64,000 nucleotides of DNA from Pseudomonas lini. Lineage in GTDB: Bacteria > Pseudomonadota > Gammaproteobacteria > Pseudomonadales > Pseudomonadaceae. Made by a program: the position numbers and the translations under genes. The notes beneath the pieces are model-generated. The model was not told the DNA's origin, ran no database searches, and saw only the letters and a program-made list of their open reading frames with translations. Positions 31,767 through 40,917 of this stretch are shown here, piece by piece; the stretch's first letter is position 1; the number at the start of each line of letters is the position of its first letter. Where the stretch lies: contig NZ_JYLB01000006.1 of NCBI RefSeq assembly GCF_001042905.1, forward strand, positions 124,001-188,000, in the 5' to 3' direction.

Positions 31767-34613
31767 TCAGACCTGCTCGAGCGCCTCGTTCAGTGCGCGT
31801 TCCAGGTCGGCCTTGTAGCGTAGATACAGCTGACTTGAACCCTGACCATCACCGAGCAGGCCCGACAGGTCCAGGTCGGTGATGTAGCAGCGATAGCGTT
31901 CGGTCCCGCGGCGCTGCTCGACGATTTCCCAGGCGACTACGCTGAACAGTTGGTCGCCATATTCCAGCTCCGAAAATTCCCGCTGATTGCAATACAACGT
32001 GACCTGCACCTGTCCTGGTGCTGCCTTGCCGATGATCGCCTGCACATCATAGAACGGTTTGTTGACCGGCGTTTGCGGCGCCGGCCGGGCTTCGACCCGA
32101 CGCGCCCGTGCGGTACCTGAAGGTAACAACTGGTAATACAAAGTATCCAGGCTCAATGGCTGGGCTGCGTCCATCGGCAGCAAGGCATCGCGCCGGTACT
32201 GGATCGATTGCAGGAAGCGTTGCAGCGGCACCAACAGGCTTTGTTCGTCGTGATAAGGCAAACGCTGCTGCCACAGGGCATTGAATTCATCCAGTACATA
32301 CACATCGGCCTGGTGTTCGTTGATCCGGTAGAACACCTGCACGCAGTCGGGTTGCCCCATGGGCAGGATCAGCGCCAGGTCGTGGTCTTCCAGTGCCATC
32401 GGGTCCAGATGAAACGGGCTGTAGCTCGCCAGTTCTTCGCCGAGGTAGTCGAACAGCGTCGGCAGGGTGGCGAGGGCGACGTGATTGACCTGGCCGGGCA
32501 CCAGTTCCAGCACGTGGTAGTGCTGCTGGACCTGAATCAGGTAACGATGATTGAGTTTGCTCAGCAGCAGGTTTTGCGCGGTGTCGAGGATTTCTTCGAC
32601 CCGCCGGGCAATGAATTGCGCGCGGTTGTGGCAGAAGCACCGCACCCGCAGCTTGGGCTGTTGTGGCCCGTCCGGCAGGTTGTTGAGGTAATCGCGCAGG
32701 CAGTCGAGCAGGGCGTGGGGGCCGTCAAAACGGCTGACCAGCACCTCGTTCCAGCTATTGAGCGTGACCTGATCCAGGGTCAGCACCAGGTTTTCCCGCA
32801 CGCCGGCGTAGCTCAGGGAATCGGTGCGCTCGGTGGTCATCAGGATGTTCAGGTCGCGATGGTGCTTGAGCGGATCGATGCCGACGTTCACCAGAATCAG
32901 TACTTCGCTCGGCACACTGGCGCGTAGCAAAGGCTCTTCGGCGACAGTGGTCAGGGGCAGGGCGATGCTTTGTTGCAGGCTGCCGAGCAGGTTGAACAGT
33001 TCGAACTCGCTCAAGTCGCTGGTGCCGGGGTGCAGGGCCAAGCGGGTGCTGCTGTCGATCACGCCATTGCGGTGGCACCAAGTGAGCAATTCCAGTAACT
33101 GACGGCTGCGCTTGATCGGTGAGAAATGCTCCCACTCGTGGACGGTCAGGCTGCCGTTGTACAAACCCCATTGGGTTTGCCCCGGTTCTTTCTTGTTTGG
33201 CGCCTGCACCAGCGTCAGGGTGTCTTCGGCGAGATCGGGGGCGATGCCCGGGTTGATGAACTCGACTTTGTCGGCCTTGCGCTCGAAGGCCGCGTACAGC
33301 CGTCTGCCCAGCACATTGAGGTCGCGCTTGTTGATCAGGCTGACGGTCTGCTCATTGCGGGCAAACTGCGTCAGGAAGCGGTAGCTGTAATTCAGCTCGC
33401 CAACCAGGGCTCGGCGTTCGTCGCTGACCTGGCGGACTTTCCACTGGCTGCGGCTGTCGAGCAATGCGAGCTGACGCTGATCCCAATGCCATTCGTTGGC
33501 CAGGCGTTCGAGCAATGAACGCTGCCAGCTCTGGGTGCGACCGCTGCTGCCGGTGAGTTTGCGATTGACCTTCAAGTACAGCGCGCGGCGTACCAGCTCC
33601 AGCCGTTCCGGTTCGCCCCGGGTCGTGAGGTATTCCTCGATGCGCCGGTAAACCACCACGTATGGATCCAGTTCATCAAGGTCCAGTCGATTGGCAAACA
33701 CCGCCTGTTTGAAGCGCAGGCTCAGGCACTGGACCTTGGGGTGTTCGCTGGCGTAGACCTCAGTCAGCAGCAGTTTGAGCACTGATTTGTACGGTGACTC
33801 GATGCCTTTGAACAACTGCCAGAGCCCGGCACCGATGAACTCCCCGGGCGGGATATACGACAGATGCCCCAAGTCCAGAGTCTCGTCGGCACGGATGAAG
33901 CGCTTGGATAGCAGCGTGTGGGTATACCGGTCGTAAGCCGCCTCTTCATAAACCGGCACCAGCCACCAGATGGGTGTACGGCCGGCCAGCCAGATCGCGG
34001 TGCGGTAGAACTCGTCCAGCAGCAGATAGTGCTGGGTGGTGCCACAGTCTTCCGAACTCAGCTGGGTATCGCGCTCGCCGAGCACGAAGCGAGCAGGGTC
34101 GATCAGGAAGAAATGCGCCTCGGCACCCTGGCTGGCAGCCCATATTTCAAGTAACTGGCATTTCTTGCGCAGCTCTGTGAGCTCGCTTTCGCTCAAGTCC
34201 GGCCCGTGACAGACCCATACGTCCATGTCGCTCTGATCGGCCTGGGCCAGGGTGCCGAGGCTGCCCATCAGAAACAGACCGTGAATCGGTCGCGGCGGAT
34301 TGCTGCCGTGGCGCGGCTTATAGGAAAACGAGCGAGTCAGGCGCTGGGCTTCGGCGAGGGCGTTGGCGTCAGGTTCGAAATTCGATAGCCCGGCCGGCGT
34401 GCTACCCGAAACATAACCCGGCAACAGCGGATGATTGACATGGAAAAACAGCGGCAGCAGGGTCAGAACCGTTTGCTGGCGGGTCGACAACCCTTCCATG
34501 GCACGGGCCATGCGACCCTCGTTGAGCTTCAGAAAACGGGCGCGCAGCTGGCTGAGAACCTTTCGGTCGATTCCCTCGTCCAGATCGGGGCGGATTTCAT
34601 GGGTACGGGTCAT
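31767..34613 (-). CDS. cyaA: Class I adenylate cyclase
   Basis: A 948-residue cytoplasmic enzyme that makes cAMP from ATP. The N-terminal catalytic domain shows the class I signature GLFLMGSLGTLAQADQSDMD near residues 113-132 (the GS ... DxD metal site) and WVCH after it; the C-terminal regulatory half is complete. Length fits Enterobacteria-type and Pseudomonas CyaA. In P. aeruginosa CyaA acts with CyaB to feed Vfr. It is convergent with rnk. The 194-bp gap upstream to the TIGR02647 gene holds no other feature that I can see. Confidence 0.94.
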   Translation of the reverse strand: MTRTHEIRPDLDEGIDRKVLSQLRARFLKLNEGRMARAMEGLSTRQQTVLTLLPLFFHVNHPLLPGYVSGSTPAGLSNFEPDANALAEAQRLTRSFSYKPRHGSNPPRPIHGLFLMGSLGTLAQADQSDMDVWVCHGPDLSESELTELRKKCQLLEIWAASQGAEAHFFLIDPARFVLGERDTQLSSEDCGTTQHYLLLDEFYRTAIWLAGRTPIWWLVPVYEEAAYDRYTHTLLSKRFIRADETLDLGHLSYIPPGEFIGAGLWQLFKGIESPYKSVLKLLLTEVYASEHPKVQCLSLRFKQAVFANRLDLDELDPYVVVYRRIEEYLTTRGEPERLELVRRALYLKVNRKLTGSSGRTQSWQRSLLERLANEWHWDQRQLALLDSRSQWKVRQVSDERRALVGELNYSYRFLTQFARNEQTVSLINKRDLNVLGRRLYAAFERKADKVEFINPGIAPDLAEDTLTLVQAPNKKEPGQTQWGLYNGSLTVHEWEHFSPIKRSRQLLELLTWCHRNGVIDSSTRLALHPGTSDLSEFELFNLLGSLQQSIALPLTTVAEEPLLRASVPSEVLILVNVGIDPLKHHRDLNILMTTERTDSLSYAGVRENLVLTLDQVTLNSWNEVLVSRFDGPHALLDCLRDYLNNLPDGPQQPKLRVRCFCHNRAQFIARRVEEILDTAQNLLLSKLNHRYLIQVQQHYHVLELVPGQVNHVALATLPTLFDYLGEELASYSPFHLDPMALEDHDLALILPMGQPDCVQVFYRINEHQADVYVLDEFNALWQQRLPYHDEQSLLVPLQRFLQSIQYRRDALLPMDAAQPLSLDTLYYQLLPSGTARARRVEARPAPQTPVNKPFYDVQAIIGKAAPGQVQVTLYCNQREFSELEYGDQLFSVVAWEIVEQRRGTERYRCYITDLDLSGLLGDGQGSSQLYLRYKADLERALNEALEQV

Positions 34614-34807
34614 GTCAGCTCAATCCGGCTCGCGGGGCTCGGACGTGGAGGGCTCGGGATGAGGGGCAGTTTAGCGCCTCGGCCCCGGGACTTTTAAGCT
34701 GATTTTGTATTTCTGGTGTCAGGTTTCTATCGCAAGGCGACAGCGGACACCAAAGTGTGCCCGCGGAAATCCCGTGACAGAGGTTTCCGTGGGCGATGCG
34801 GTGAGGC

Positions 34808-35053
34808 TCAGGCTGTTTCGCGCACGGACAGAATGGTTAGAACGGTTTGCACATTTTGCGCAGCGTCACGCCCCAGGCTGGTCAGATAACCGCCGTCGGG
34901 CTGGGTGATCAATTCTTTGTCGAACAGTCTTTGGGCAGCGGCAATGGCTTTCGGGGCAGCGGTCTGATGAATTTTCAAACCTTCCTGGGAACTGTCCAGG
35001 TTGAAGAGGGCGAGGATTTCCAGTTCGGCAACCAACTCAGGGGTAAGCGACAT
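34808..35053 (-). CDS. TIGR02647 family conserved protein
   Basis: An 81-residue protein that begins MSLTPELVAELEILALFNLD, the form of the TIGR02647 family seen in Pseudomonas and related bacteria. A winged-helix-like C-terminal part (AAAQRLFDKELITQPDGGYL) suggests nucleic acid binding, but function is unknown. No operon partner is evident; a REP palindrome lies upstream. Confidence 0.78.
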   Translation of the reverse strand: MSLTPELVAELEILALFNLDSSQEGLKIHQTAAPKAIAAAQRLFDKELITQPDGGYLTSLGRDAAQNVQTVLTILSVRETA

Positions 35054-35182
35054 AAGGACTCCAGACTTTCTAGGAATTGGACGATAGCGCTCCTAAGGTG
35101 ATCCCACTCGCGCAGCATGTCCAGTGCTCGTAACAGGGTTTTTTGCCTCGGGGGGAGCATTCCCTGGCGGGGGCGTGGTTTC

Positions 35183-35272
35183 TGTAGGAGCGAGGCTTGC
35201 CCGCGAAGAACGATGACGCGGTTTTTCAGGAAGACCGCGGTGAGGCCTTCGCGGGCAAGCCTCGCTCCTACA
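35183..35272. repeat. REP inverted pair (GTAGGAGCGAGGCTTGCCCGCGA variant)
   Basis: TGTAGGAGCGAGGCTTGCCC and its mirror, with about 40 bp between, downstream of the 94-residue protein gene and upstream of the TIGR02647 gene. Confidence 0.88.
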
Positions 35273-35284
35273 TGGGGGATGGGC

Positions 35285-35569
35285 TTATTTCTTTTCCGGC
35301 GGCAACTCTGGCAGAGCGCGCAGCGCAGCTTCGTACCATTCGGTGTTGAACGCGCGGTCTTCTTCGAGGATCGCGTCGATTTCCACCGCCAGCACGTGGG
35401 CCATCAGGTTGAGGATTTCTTCACGCTCGTAACCCACCAGGGTCAGCTTGTTGAAGGTCGCCTTGGCTGCTGGCGGGTTATCGCTTTCGATCTGGTTCTC
35501 GATCGCTTCGATCAGCGTCGTTTCGGTGAACTCTTCTTCGTCGTTGTCGATATCGTTTGGCTCGCTCAT
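35285..35569 (-). CDS. Conserved hypothetical acidic helical protein
   Basis: A 94-residue acidic protein that I recognise only as a conserved Pseudomonas hypothetical. It starts MSEPNDIDNDEEEFTETTL and is predicted to be mostly helical, with two helical stretches (LIEAIENQIESDNPPAAKAT and REEILNLMAHVLAVEIDAIL). The ATG at 35569 has AGGAG-like sequence (GCCATGAGC context, GGAGCCTGCC upstream); an earlier in-frame start is less likely. No function can be given. Confidence 0.7.
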   Translation of the reverse strand: MSEPNDIDNDEEEFTETTLIEAIENQIESDNPPAAKATFNKLTLVGYEREEILNLMAHVLAVEIDAILEEDRAFNTEWYEAALRALPELPPEKK

Positions 35570-35693
35570 GGCAGGCTCCTCAAGGAAAGGCGGCCAGTTT
35601 ACCTGCATTCAGCGCTGTGATGCTGCTGGCAAGAAGTGCCCGGGCGTTCTATAACTGGCGCTGCCAACCCCTGCACGGCCTGGAGGCTATGTA

Positions 35694-36353
35694 ATGCTCA
35701 AGCTTTATGGATTTTGCGTCAGCAACTACTACAACATGGTCAAGCTGGCGTTGCTGGAGAAGGGACTGCCATTTGAAGAAGTGCCGTTTTACCCAGGCAC
35801 GTCCCCGGAAACGCTAGCCATCAGCCCACGTGGAAAGGTTCCCGTGCTGGCCGTCGAACAAGGTTTCATCAACGAAACCAGCGTTATTCTCGAATACATC
35901 GAGCAGAGCCAGAAAGGCATGCCGCTGTTGCCGAGCGATCCTTTCGAGCGAGCGCAGGTCCTGGCTTTGGCCAAGGAAATCGAGCTGTACATCGAATTGC
36001 CCGGCCGCGCCTGTTATCCCGCGGCGTTTTTCGGCATGACGGTACCGGACGCTATCCAGGAAAAGACCAAGGCAGAGTTACTGCTGGGGTTTGCCGCGCT
36101 GGGCAGACACGGCAAATTCGCTCCTTATGTGGCGGGTGACAGCCTGAGCGTTGCCGATCTGTATTTCGTCTACAGCGTGCCGATGGCGTGTGCCGTGGCG
36201 CAGAAGCTGTTTGATATCGATCTGTTGGCCGAGATGCCAGCGGCCAAGGCGCTGCTGAAGCGTCTTGAGCAGAATCCGCATGTGCAGCGAATCGCAAAGG
36301 ACAAGGACGCGGCGATGCCAGCGTTCCTGGAGATGATCGCGTCCAAAAAGTAG
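35694..36353 (+). CDS. Glutathione S-transferase family protein
   Basis: A 219-residue GST. The N-terminal thioredoxin-like domain starts MLKLYGFCVSNYYNMVKLAL and has the cis-proline region GKVPVLAVEQGFINETSVIL, in which E-T/S binds the gamma-glutamyl part of glutathione; the C-terminal helical domain has the N-capping motif SVADLYFVYSVP. The catalytic Ser/Cys region is near residues 8-12. Substrate unknown. Single gene. Confidence 0.88.
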   Translation: MLKLYGFCVSNYYNMVKLALLEKGLPFEEVPFYPGTSPETLAISPRGKVPVLAVEQGFINETSVILEYIEQSQKGMPLLPSDPFERAQVLALAKEIELYIELPGRACYPAAFFGMTVPDAIQEKTKAELLLGFAALGRHGKFAPYVAGDSLSVADLYFVYSVPMACAVAQKLFDIDLLAEMPAAKALLKRLEQNPHVQRIAKDKDAAMPAFLEMIASKK

Positions 36354-36374
36354 ACGTGTAACGATCTTGAGAAT

Positions 36375-36460
36375 GCCTTCGCGGGCAAGCCTCGCTCCTA
36401 CAAGAACAAACACGGTCTTTGTAGGAGCGAGCGGTGCGGCGATCCGACTTGCCCGCGAAG
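36375..36460. repeat. REP pair, right arm altered
   Basis: Left arm GCCTTCGCGGGCAAGCCTCG is standard. The right arm reads GTAGGAGCGAG, then about 16 extra bases (CGGTGCGGCGATCCGA), then CTTGCCCGCGAAG, so the palindrome is interrupted. It ends three bases from the argH stop. Confidence 0.8.
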
Positions 36461-36463
36461 CTT

Positions 36464-37858
36464 TTAACGGCTGGCGAGCAACGCCTGACCGCGAGCAACA
36501 GCCTTCTTGACCTGCGCCGGCGCAGTGCCGCCGATGTGGTCACGGGCATTCACCGAGCCTTCCAGGGTCAGCACGGCAAAGACGTCCTGCTCGATCTGAT
36601 CGCTGAACTTGCGCAGTTCTTCCAGGCTCATTTCCGCCAGGTCCTTGCCGCTTTCCACGCCGTACTTCACGGCATGGCCAACGATCTCGTGGCAATCACG
36701 GAACGGCAGGCCACGGCGAACCAGATAGTCAGCCAGGTCGGTGGCGGTAGAGAAACCGCGCAATGCCGCTTCGCGCATCATCGCGTGCTTGGGCTTGATC
36801 GCCGGGATCATGTCGGCAAAGGCCCGCAGCGAATCGCGCAGGGTGTCGGCGGCGTCGAACAGCGGCTCCTTGTCTTCCTGGTTGTCCTTGTTGTAGGCCA
36901 GTGGCTGGCCTTTCATCAGGGTCAGCAGGCCCATCAGCGCGCCGAATACCCGGCCAGTCTTGCCGCGAACCAGCTCTGGGACGTCCGGGTTTTTCTTTTG
37001 CGGCATGATCGAGCTGCCGGTGCAGAAACGGTCCGGCAGATCGATGAACTGGAACTGCGCGCTGGTCCACAGCACCAACTCTTCGGAGAAACGCGACAAG
37101 TGCATCATCGCGATGCTCGCGGCCGAGCAGAACTCGATGGCGAAGTCGCGATCGGACACGTTGTCCAGGGAGTTACCGCCGACAGCGTCGAAGCCCAGCA
37201 GTTGAGCGGTGTATTCGCGGTCGATCGGGTAAGTGGTGCCCGCCAGTGCGGCGCTGCCCAGCGGCATGCGGTTGGTGCGCTTGCGGCAGTCGACCAGACG
37301 CTCGTAGTCGCGGCTGAGCATTTCGAACCAGGCCAGCATGTGGTGCCCGAAGGTCACCGGCTGCGCGGTTTGCAGGTGAGTGAAGCCCGGCATGATGCTG
37401 GCGGCTTCGCGCTCGGCCTGCTCCAGCAAGCCTTGTTGCAGACGGGTGATTTCGCTGAGGATCAGGTCGATCTCGTCACGCAGCCACAGGCGGATGTCGG
37501 TGGCGACCTGGTCGTTACGACTGCGGCCGGTGTGCAGCTTTTTACCGGTCACGCCGATGCGGTCGGTCAGACGCGCCTCGATGTTCATGTGCACGTCTTC
37601 AAGGTCGATGCGCCAGTCGAACTGGCCGGCCTCGATTTCACCCTGGATGGTGTTCAGGCCATCGATGATGCTGTCGCGCTCGGCATCGGTCAGCACGCCG
37701 ACCTTGGCCAGCATGCTGGCGTGGGCGATCGAGCCCATGATGTCGTGGCGATACAGGCGCTGGTCGAAGGTGACGGAGGCGGTGAAGCGGGCGACGAAGG
37801 CGTCGACGGGTTCACTGAAGCGGCCGCCCCAGGACTGATTGGTCTTGTCAGTGCTCAT
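36464..37858 (-). CDS. argH: Argininosuccinate lyase
   Basis: A 464-residue enzyme of the fumarase/aspartase superfamily that splits argininosuccinate into arginine and fumarate. The superfamily signature GSSIMPQKKNPD is near residue 280 with the catalytic serine, and HTGRSRNDQVATDIRLWL and the TAEPVTFG-like region (LQTAQPVTFGHHMLAW, catalytic His) are present. The ATG at 37858 (MSTDKTNQSWGGRFSEP) fits the family; the longer in-frame reading frame upstream is not supported. It is divergent from the algZ relic and algR. Confidence 0.95.
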   Translation of the reverse strand: MSTDKTNQSWGGRFSEPVDAFVARFTASVTFDQRLYRHDIMGSIAHASMLAKVGVLTDAERDSIIDGLNTIQGEIEAGQFDWRIDLEDVHMNIEARLTDRIGVTGKKLHTGRSRNDQVATDIRLWLRDEIDLILSEITRLQQGLLEQAEREAASIMPGFTHLQTAQPVTFGHHMLAWFEMLSRDYERLVDCRKRTNRMPLGSAALAGTTYPIDREYTAQLLGFDAVGGNSLDNVSDRDFAIEFCSAASIAMMHLSRFSEELVLWTSAQFQFIDLPDRFCTGSSIMPQKKNPDVPELVRGKTGRVFGALMGLLTLMKGQPLAYNKDNQEDKEPLFDAADTLRDSLRAFADMIPAIKPKHAMMREAALRGFSTATDLADYLVRRGLPFRDCHEIVGHAVKYGVESGKDLAEMSLEELRKFSDQIEQDVFAVLTLEGSVNARDHIGGTAPAQVKKAVARGQALLASR

Positions 37859-37939
37859 GAATTCGCTCGTATCGGCTTGAAGAAAGATGGCGTGGAACGC
37901 TGACGCGGATAATAACAGGGTTGCCAATCCTGTCGCTGA

Positions 37940-38323
37940 CACTGGTCGACAGGTTTTTTTCTTATCGCGCCACCCCTGCTCGAAGCAAGCGATACGGAAA
38001 TTGCGCAACGATATTTTTCAATTGAGCAATATCGTCCCGGCAACCGTCTACAGTTGGACAGAGGATCAGCGCACTTCTCGATGCTGCAGCTGACTATAGA
38101 GAGAAGAGGGGTGTTCATATTGTGTATCAGCAAACCCTACGGCGATGCCTCGCCAGTGCGGGCCTTGGCCGCCAGTCACGCGGCAGATAAAAATTTAGCC
38201 GCCGGTCTCGCGGCACTTTTTGGCCCTCGCGCTAGTCTTAGCGTGGATCGCGGTGACGGACGTCACTTCACCTGTCTACGCTATCCTTGTGCGAGACTCA
38301 CGCAGGAATCCAGCGCAATATGA
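37940..38323 (+). pseudogene. algZ: Relic of the sensor kinase gene algZ (fimS)
   Basis: An open frame of 127 codons without stop ends in a TGA that overlaps the algR start (ATGA). It reads like pieces of an AlgZ C-terminal half: EIAQRYFSIEQYRPGNRLQL fits the region after the histidine box, RRGVFILCISKPYG the strand before the ATP lid, and AALFGPRASLSVDRGDGRHF plus TCLRYPCARL the C-terminus. Missing are the membrane part, the HFLFNSLN-type histidine box and the LQPLLENA-type N box. Nothing upstream could encode them, since argH begins at 37858. The gene cannot make a working kinase. The comparison to intact AlgZ is from memory of family members. Confidence 0.75.
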
Positions 38324-39066
38324 ATGTCCTGATCGTTGATGACGAACCCCTGGCCCGCGAGCGCCTGAGCCGAATGGTCGGCGAACTCGAGGGATACAAT
38401 GTCCTGGAGCCCAGCGCCACGAACGGCGAAGAGGCGTTGGCACTGATCGACAGTCACAAACCGGATATCGTGCTACTCGATATTCGCATGCCCGGCCTTG
38501 ATGGCCTGCAAGTGGCTGCACGATTGTGCGAACGCGAAACCCCGCCCGCCGTGGTGTTTTGCACCGGGCCCGATGAATTTGCCGTGGAAGCCCTACAGGC
38601 TAGCGCCGTGGGCTATCTGGTGAAGCCAGTGCGCACAGAACAGTTACACGAAGCATTAAAGAAAGCCGAGCGACCCAATCGCGTCCAACTCGCGGCCTTG
38701 ACTCGTCCGGCAGCCGAAACCGGTAGCGGCCCGCGCAGCCACATCAGCGCCCGTACCCGAAAAGGTATCGAACTGATTCCGTTGGGTCAGGTGGTTTACT
38801 TCATTGCCGACCACAAGTACGTCACCTTGCGTCATGAGGGCGGGGAAGTGCTGCTCGACGAACCACTCAAAGCCCTCGAAGACGAATTTGGCGACCGTTT
38901 CGTGCGGATCCACCGCAACGCACTGGTTGCTCGTGAACGCATCGAGCGGCTGCAACGCACGCCCTTGGGGCATTTCCAGCTATTCCTCAAAGGTCTGAAC
39001 GGCGATGCCCTGATCGTCAGTCGACGCCATGTGGCCGGCGTGCGCAAAATGATGCAACAGCTTTAA
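38320..39066 (+). CDS. algR: LytTR response regulator AlgR
   Basis: A 248-residue regulator, same length as P. aeruginosa AlgR. The receiver domain (1-120) has the acid pair D7-D8, phosphoacceptor D54 (VLLDIRMPGLDG) and K near 108 (GYLVKPV); the LytTR DNA-binding domain spans about 140-245 (KYVTLRHEGGEVLLDEPLKA, FVRIHRNALVARERIE). It controls alginate, twitching and cyanide genes in P. aeruginosa. Its ATG at 38320 overlaps the stop of the algZ relic. The reading frame is intact although its partner kinase gene is destroyed, so it must act unphosphorylated or take phosphate from another donor. Confidence 0.93.
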   Translation: MNVLIVDDEPLARERLSRMVGELEGYNVLEPSATNGEEALALIDSHKPDIVLLDIRMPGLDGLQVAARLCERETPPAVVFCTGPDEFAVEALQASAVGYLVKPVRTEQLHEALKKAERPNRVQLAALTRPAAETGSGPRSHISARTRKGIELIPLGQVVYFIADHKYVTLRHEGGEVLLDEPLKALEDEFGDRFVRIHRNALVARERIERLQRTPLGHFQLFLKGLNGDALIVSRRHVAGVRKMMQQL

Positions 39067-39195
39067 GGGCGGATTTCTACCCTATTACCGGACATTGAGG
39101 GCCAGGGAGGCCACGCAGTTTCTGATACAAGTCAAAGTGGATTTGGCTGAGCTGTTATTATCTGCCGTATCTATTCAGTACGGATTGATTGATCC

Positions 39196-40137
39196 ATGTC
39201 CTCTCGCGAAATCCGCATCGCCACCCGCAAAAGTGCTCTCGCCCTGTGGCAGGCCGAATACGTCAAGGCTCGTCTGGAAAAGGCCCATCCGGGCCTGCTC
39301 GTGACGTTGGTTCCCATGGTTAGTCGCGGCGACAAGCTGCTCGATTCGCCGCTGTCGAAAATCGGCGGCAAGGGCCTGTTCGTCAAGGAACTGGAAACCG
39401 CGCTGCTGGAAAATGAAGCCGACATCGCCGTGCATTCCATGAAAGACGTGCCGATGGACTTCCCCGAAGGCCTCGGTCTGTTCTGCATCTGCGAGCGCGA
39501 AGACCCGCGCGATGCCTTTGTCTCCAATACCTACGCCAGCCTGGATGAGTTACCGCCAGGCAGCATCGTCGGCACCTCCAGCCTGCGTCGTCAGGCTCAG
39601 CTGCTGACCCGTCGCCCGGACCTGGAAATCCGCTTCCTGCGCGGTAACGTCAACACTCGCCTGGCCAAGCTCGATGCCGGCGAATACGACGCCATCATCC
39701 TCGCCGCGGCGGGTTTGATTCGCCTGGGCTTCGAAGGCCGCATCGCCTCGGCCATCAGCGTCGAAGACAGTCTGCCGGCCGGTGGCCAGGGCGCGGTCGG
39801 TATCGAATGCCGTAGCGCCGACACTGAAATCCACGCGCTACTGGCGCCGCTGCATCATCAGGACACGGCCATTCGTGTTACTGCCGAACGTGCTCTCAAC
39901 AAACATTTGAATGGCGGCTGCCAGGTGCCGATCGCTTGCTACGCCGTGCTTGAAGGCGAGCAGATCTGGTTGCGTGGGTTGGTGGGTGATCCGAGCGGCG
40001 GCCTGTTGCTCAGCGCCGATGCCCGGGCGCCACGGTCTGATGCCGAGGCTTTGGGTGTGCAAGTGGCCGAAGACCTGCTGAGCCAGGGCGCCGCCGACAT
40101 TCTGAAAGCAGTCTATGGCGAGGCAGGGCACGAGTGA
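39196..40137 (+). CDS. hemC: Porphobilinogen deaminase
   Basis: A 313-residue enzyme that joins four porphobilinogens into hydroxymethylbilane. It begins SSREIRIATRKSALALWQAE, has the substrate-binding SRGDKLLDSPLSKIGGKGLF and TSSLRRQAQL, and the dipyrromethane cofactor cysteine in LNGGCQVPIACYA near residue 242. First gene of hemC-hemD-hemX-hemY; its stop overlaps the hemD start. A promoter for the group must lie in the 129-bp gap after algR. Confidence 0.96.
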   Translation: MSSREIRIATRKSALALWQAEYVKARLEKAHPGLLVTLVPMVSRGDKLLDSPLSKIGGKGLFVKELETALLENEADIAVHSMKDVPMDFPEGLGLFCICEREDPRDAFVSNTYASLDELPPGSIVGTSSLRRQAQLLTRRPDLEIRFLRGNVNTRLAKLDAGEYDAIILAAAGLIRLGFEGRIASAISVEDSLPAGGQGAVGIECRSADTEIHALLAPLHHQDTAIRVTAERALNKHLNGGCQVPIACYAVLEGEQIWLRGLVGDPSGGLLLSADARAPRSDAEALGVQVAEDLLSQGAADILKAVYGEAGHE

Positions 40138-40901
40138 CTGGCTGGCGCCTGTTGCTGACGCGCCCTGCGGATGAGTCGGCGGCGCTTGCCAGTGTGCTGG
40201 CCGACGCGGGGGTTTTCAGCAGCAGCTTGCCGCTTTTGGATATCGAGCCGATTCCTGCCTCTGACACAATGCGCGAAGTGATTCAGAACCTGGATAGCTA
40301 TTGCGCGGTGATCGTGGTCAGCAAACCGGCCGCCAGAATCGCTGTCGATCTGCTCAACCAGTACTGGCCGCAGCCACCGGATCTGAAGTGGTTCAGCGTG
40401 GGCGCGGCGACGGCGCAAATCCTCGAGGATAACGGGCTGGATGTGAGCTTCCCGGTCGACGGCGACGACAGCGAAGCCTTGCTTGAGCTTGCGCCGTTGC
40501 GCGAGGCTGTCGCGGGCCCCGATCCGCGGGTGCTGATCATGCGCGGGGAGGGTGGGCGCGAGCTGCTGGCTGAGCGTTTACGCGAGCTTGGTGCTAGTGT
40601 CGAGTATCTGGAGTTGTACCGACGCGGTTTGCCGCAGTACCCGTCGGCAACGCTGCCTGACCGGATCAAGGCGGAACGCTTGAACGGGCTGGTGGTCAGC
40701 AGTGGACAGGGTTTTGAGCACCTGCACCGATTGGCTGGCGATGCCTGGCCGAGCATGGTGCGGCTGCCGTTGTTTGTTCCAAGCCCCAGGGTCGCCGAGC
40801 TGGCACGCGCCGCCGGGGCCCAAACAGTTGTGGATTGTCGTGGCGCCAGTGCCGCGGCCTTGCTGGCGGCGTTACGGGAACACCCCGTGCCCGTTTTCTA
40901 A
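40134..40901 (+). CDS. hemD: Uroporphyrinogen-III synthase
   Basis: A 255-residue enzyme that closes and inverts ring D of hydroxymethylbilane to give uroporphyrinogen III. The family is weakly conserved; visible marks are LLTRPADESAALASVLADAG at the start, VVSKPAARIAVDLL, FSVGAATAQILEDNG, and VSSGQGFEHL in the C-terminal lobe. The start is GTG at 40134, overlapping the hemC TGA by four bases (GTGA), so translation is coupled. Confidence 0.93.
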   Translation: MTGWRLLLTRPADESAALASVLADAGVFSSSLPLLDIEPIPASDTMREVIQNLDSYCAVIVVSKPAARIAVDLLNQYWPQPPDLKWFSVGAATAQILEDNGLDVSFPVDGDDSEALLELAPLREAVAGPDPRVLIMRGEGGRELLAERLRELGASVEYLELYRRGLPQYPSATLPDRIKAERLNGLVVSSGQGFEHLHRLAGDAWPSMVRLPLFVPSPRVAELARAAGAQTVVDCRGASAAALLAALREHPVPVF

Positions 40902-40917
40902 TGCAAAGGATGGATAC

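Noticed and set aside
36434..37903. A 489-residue plus-strand frame opposite argH
   Set aside because: argH is unmistakable on the minus strand; the opposite frame has no recognisable motif and typical shadow composition.
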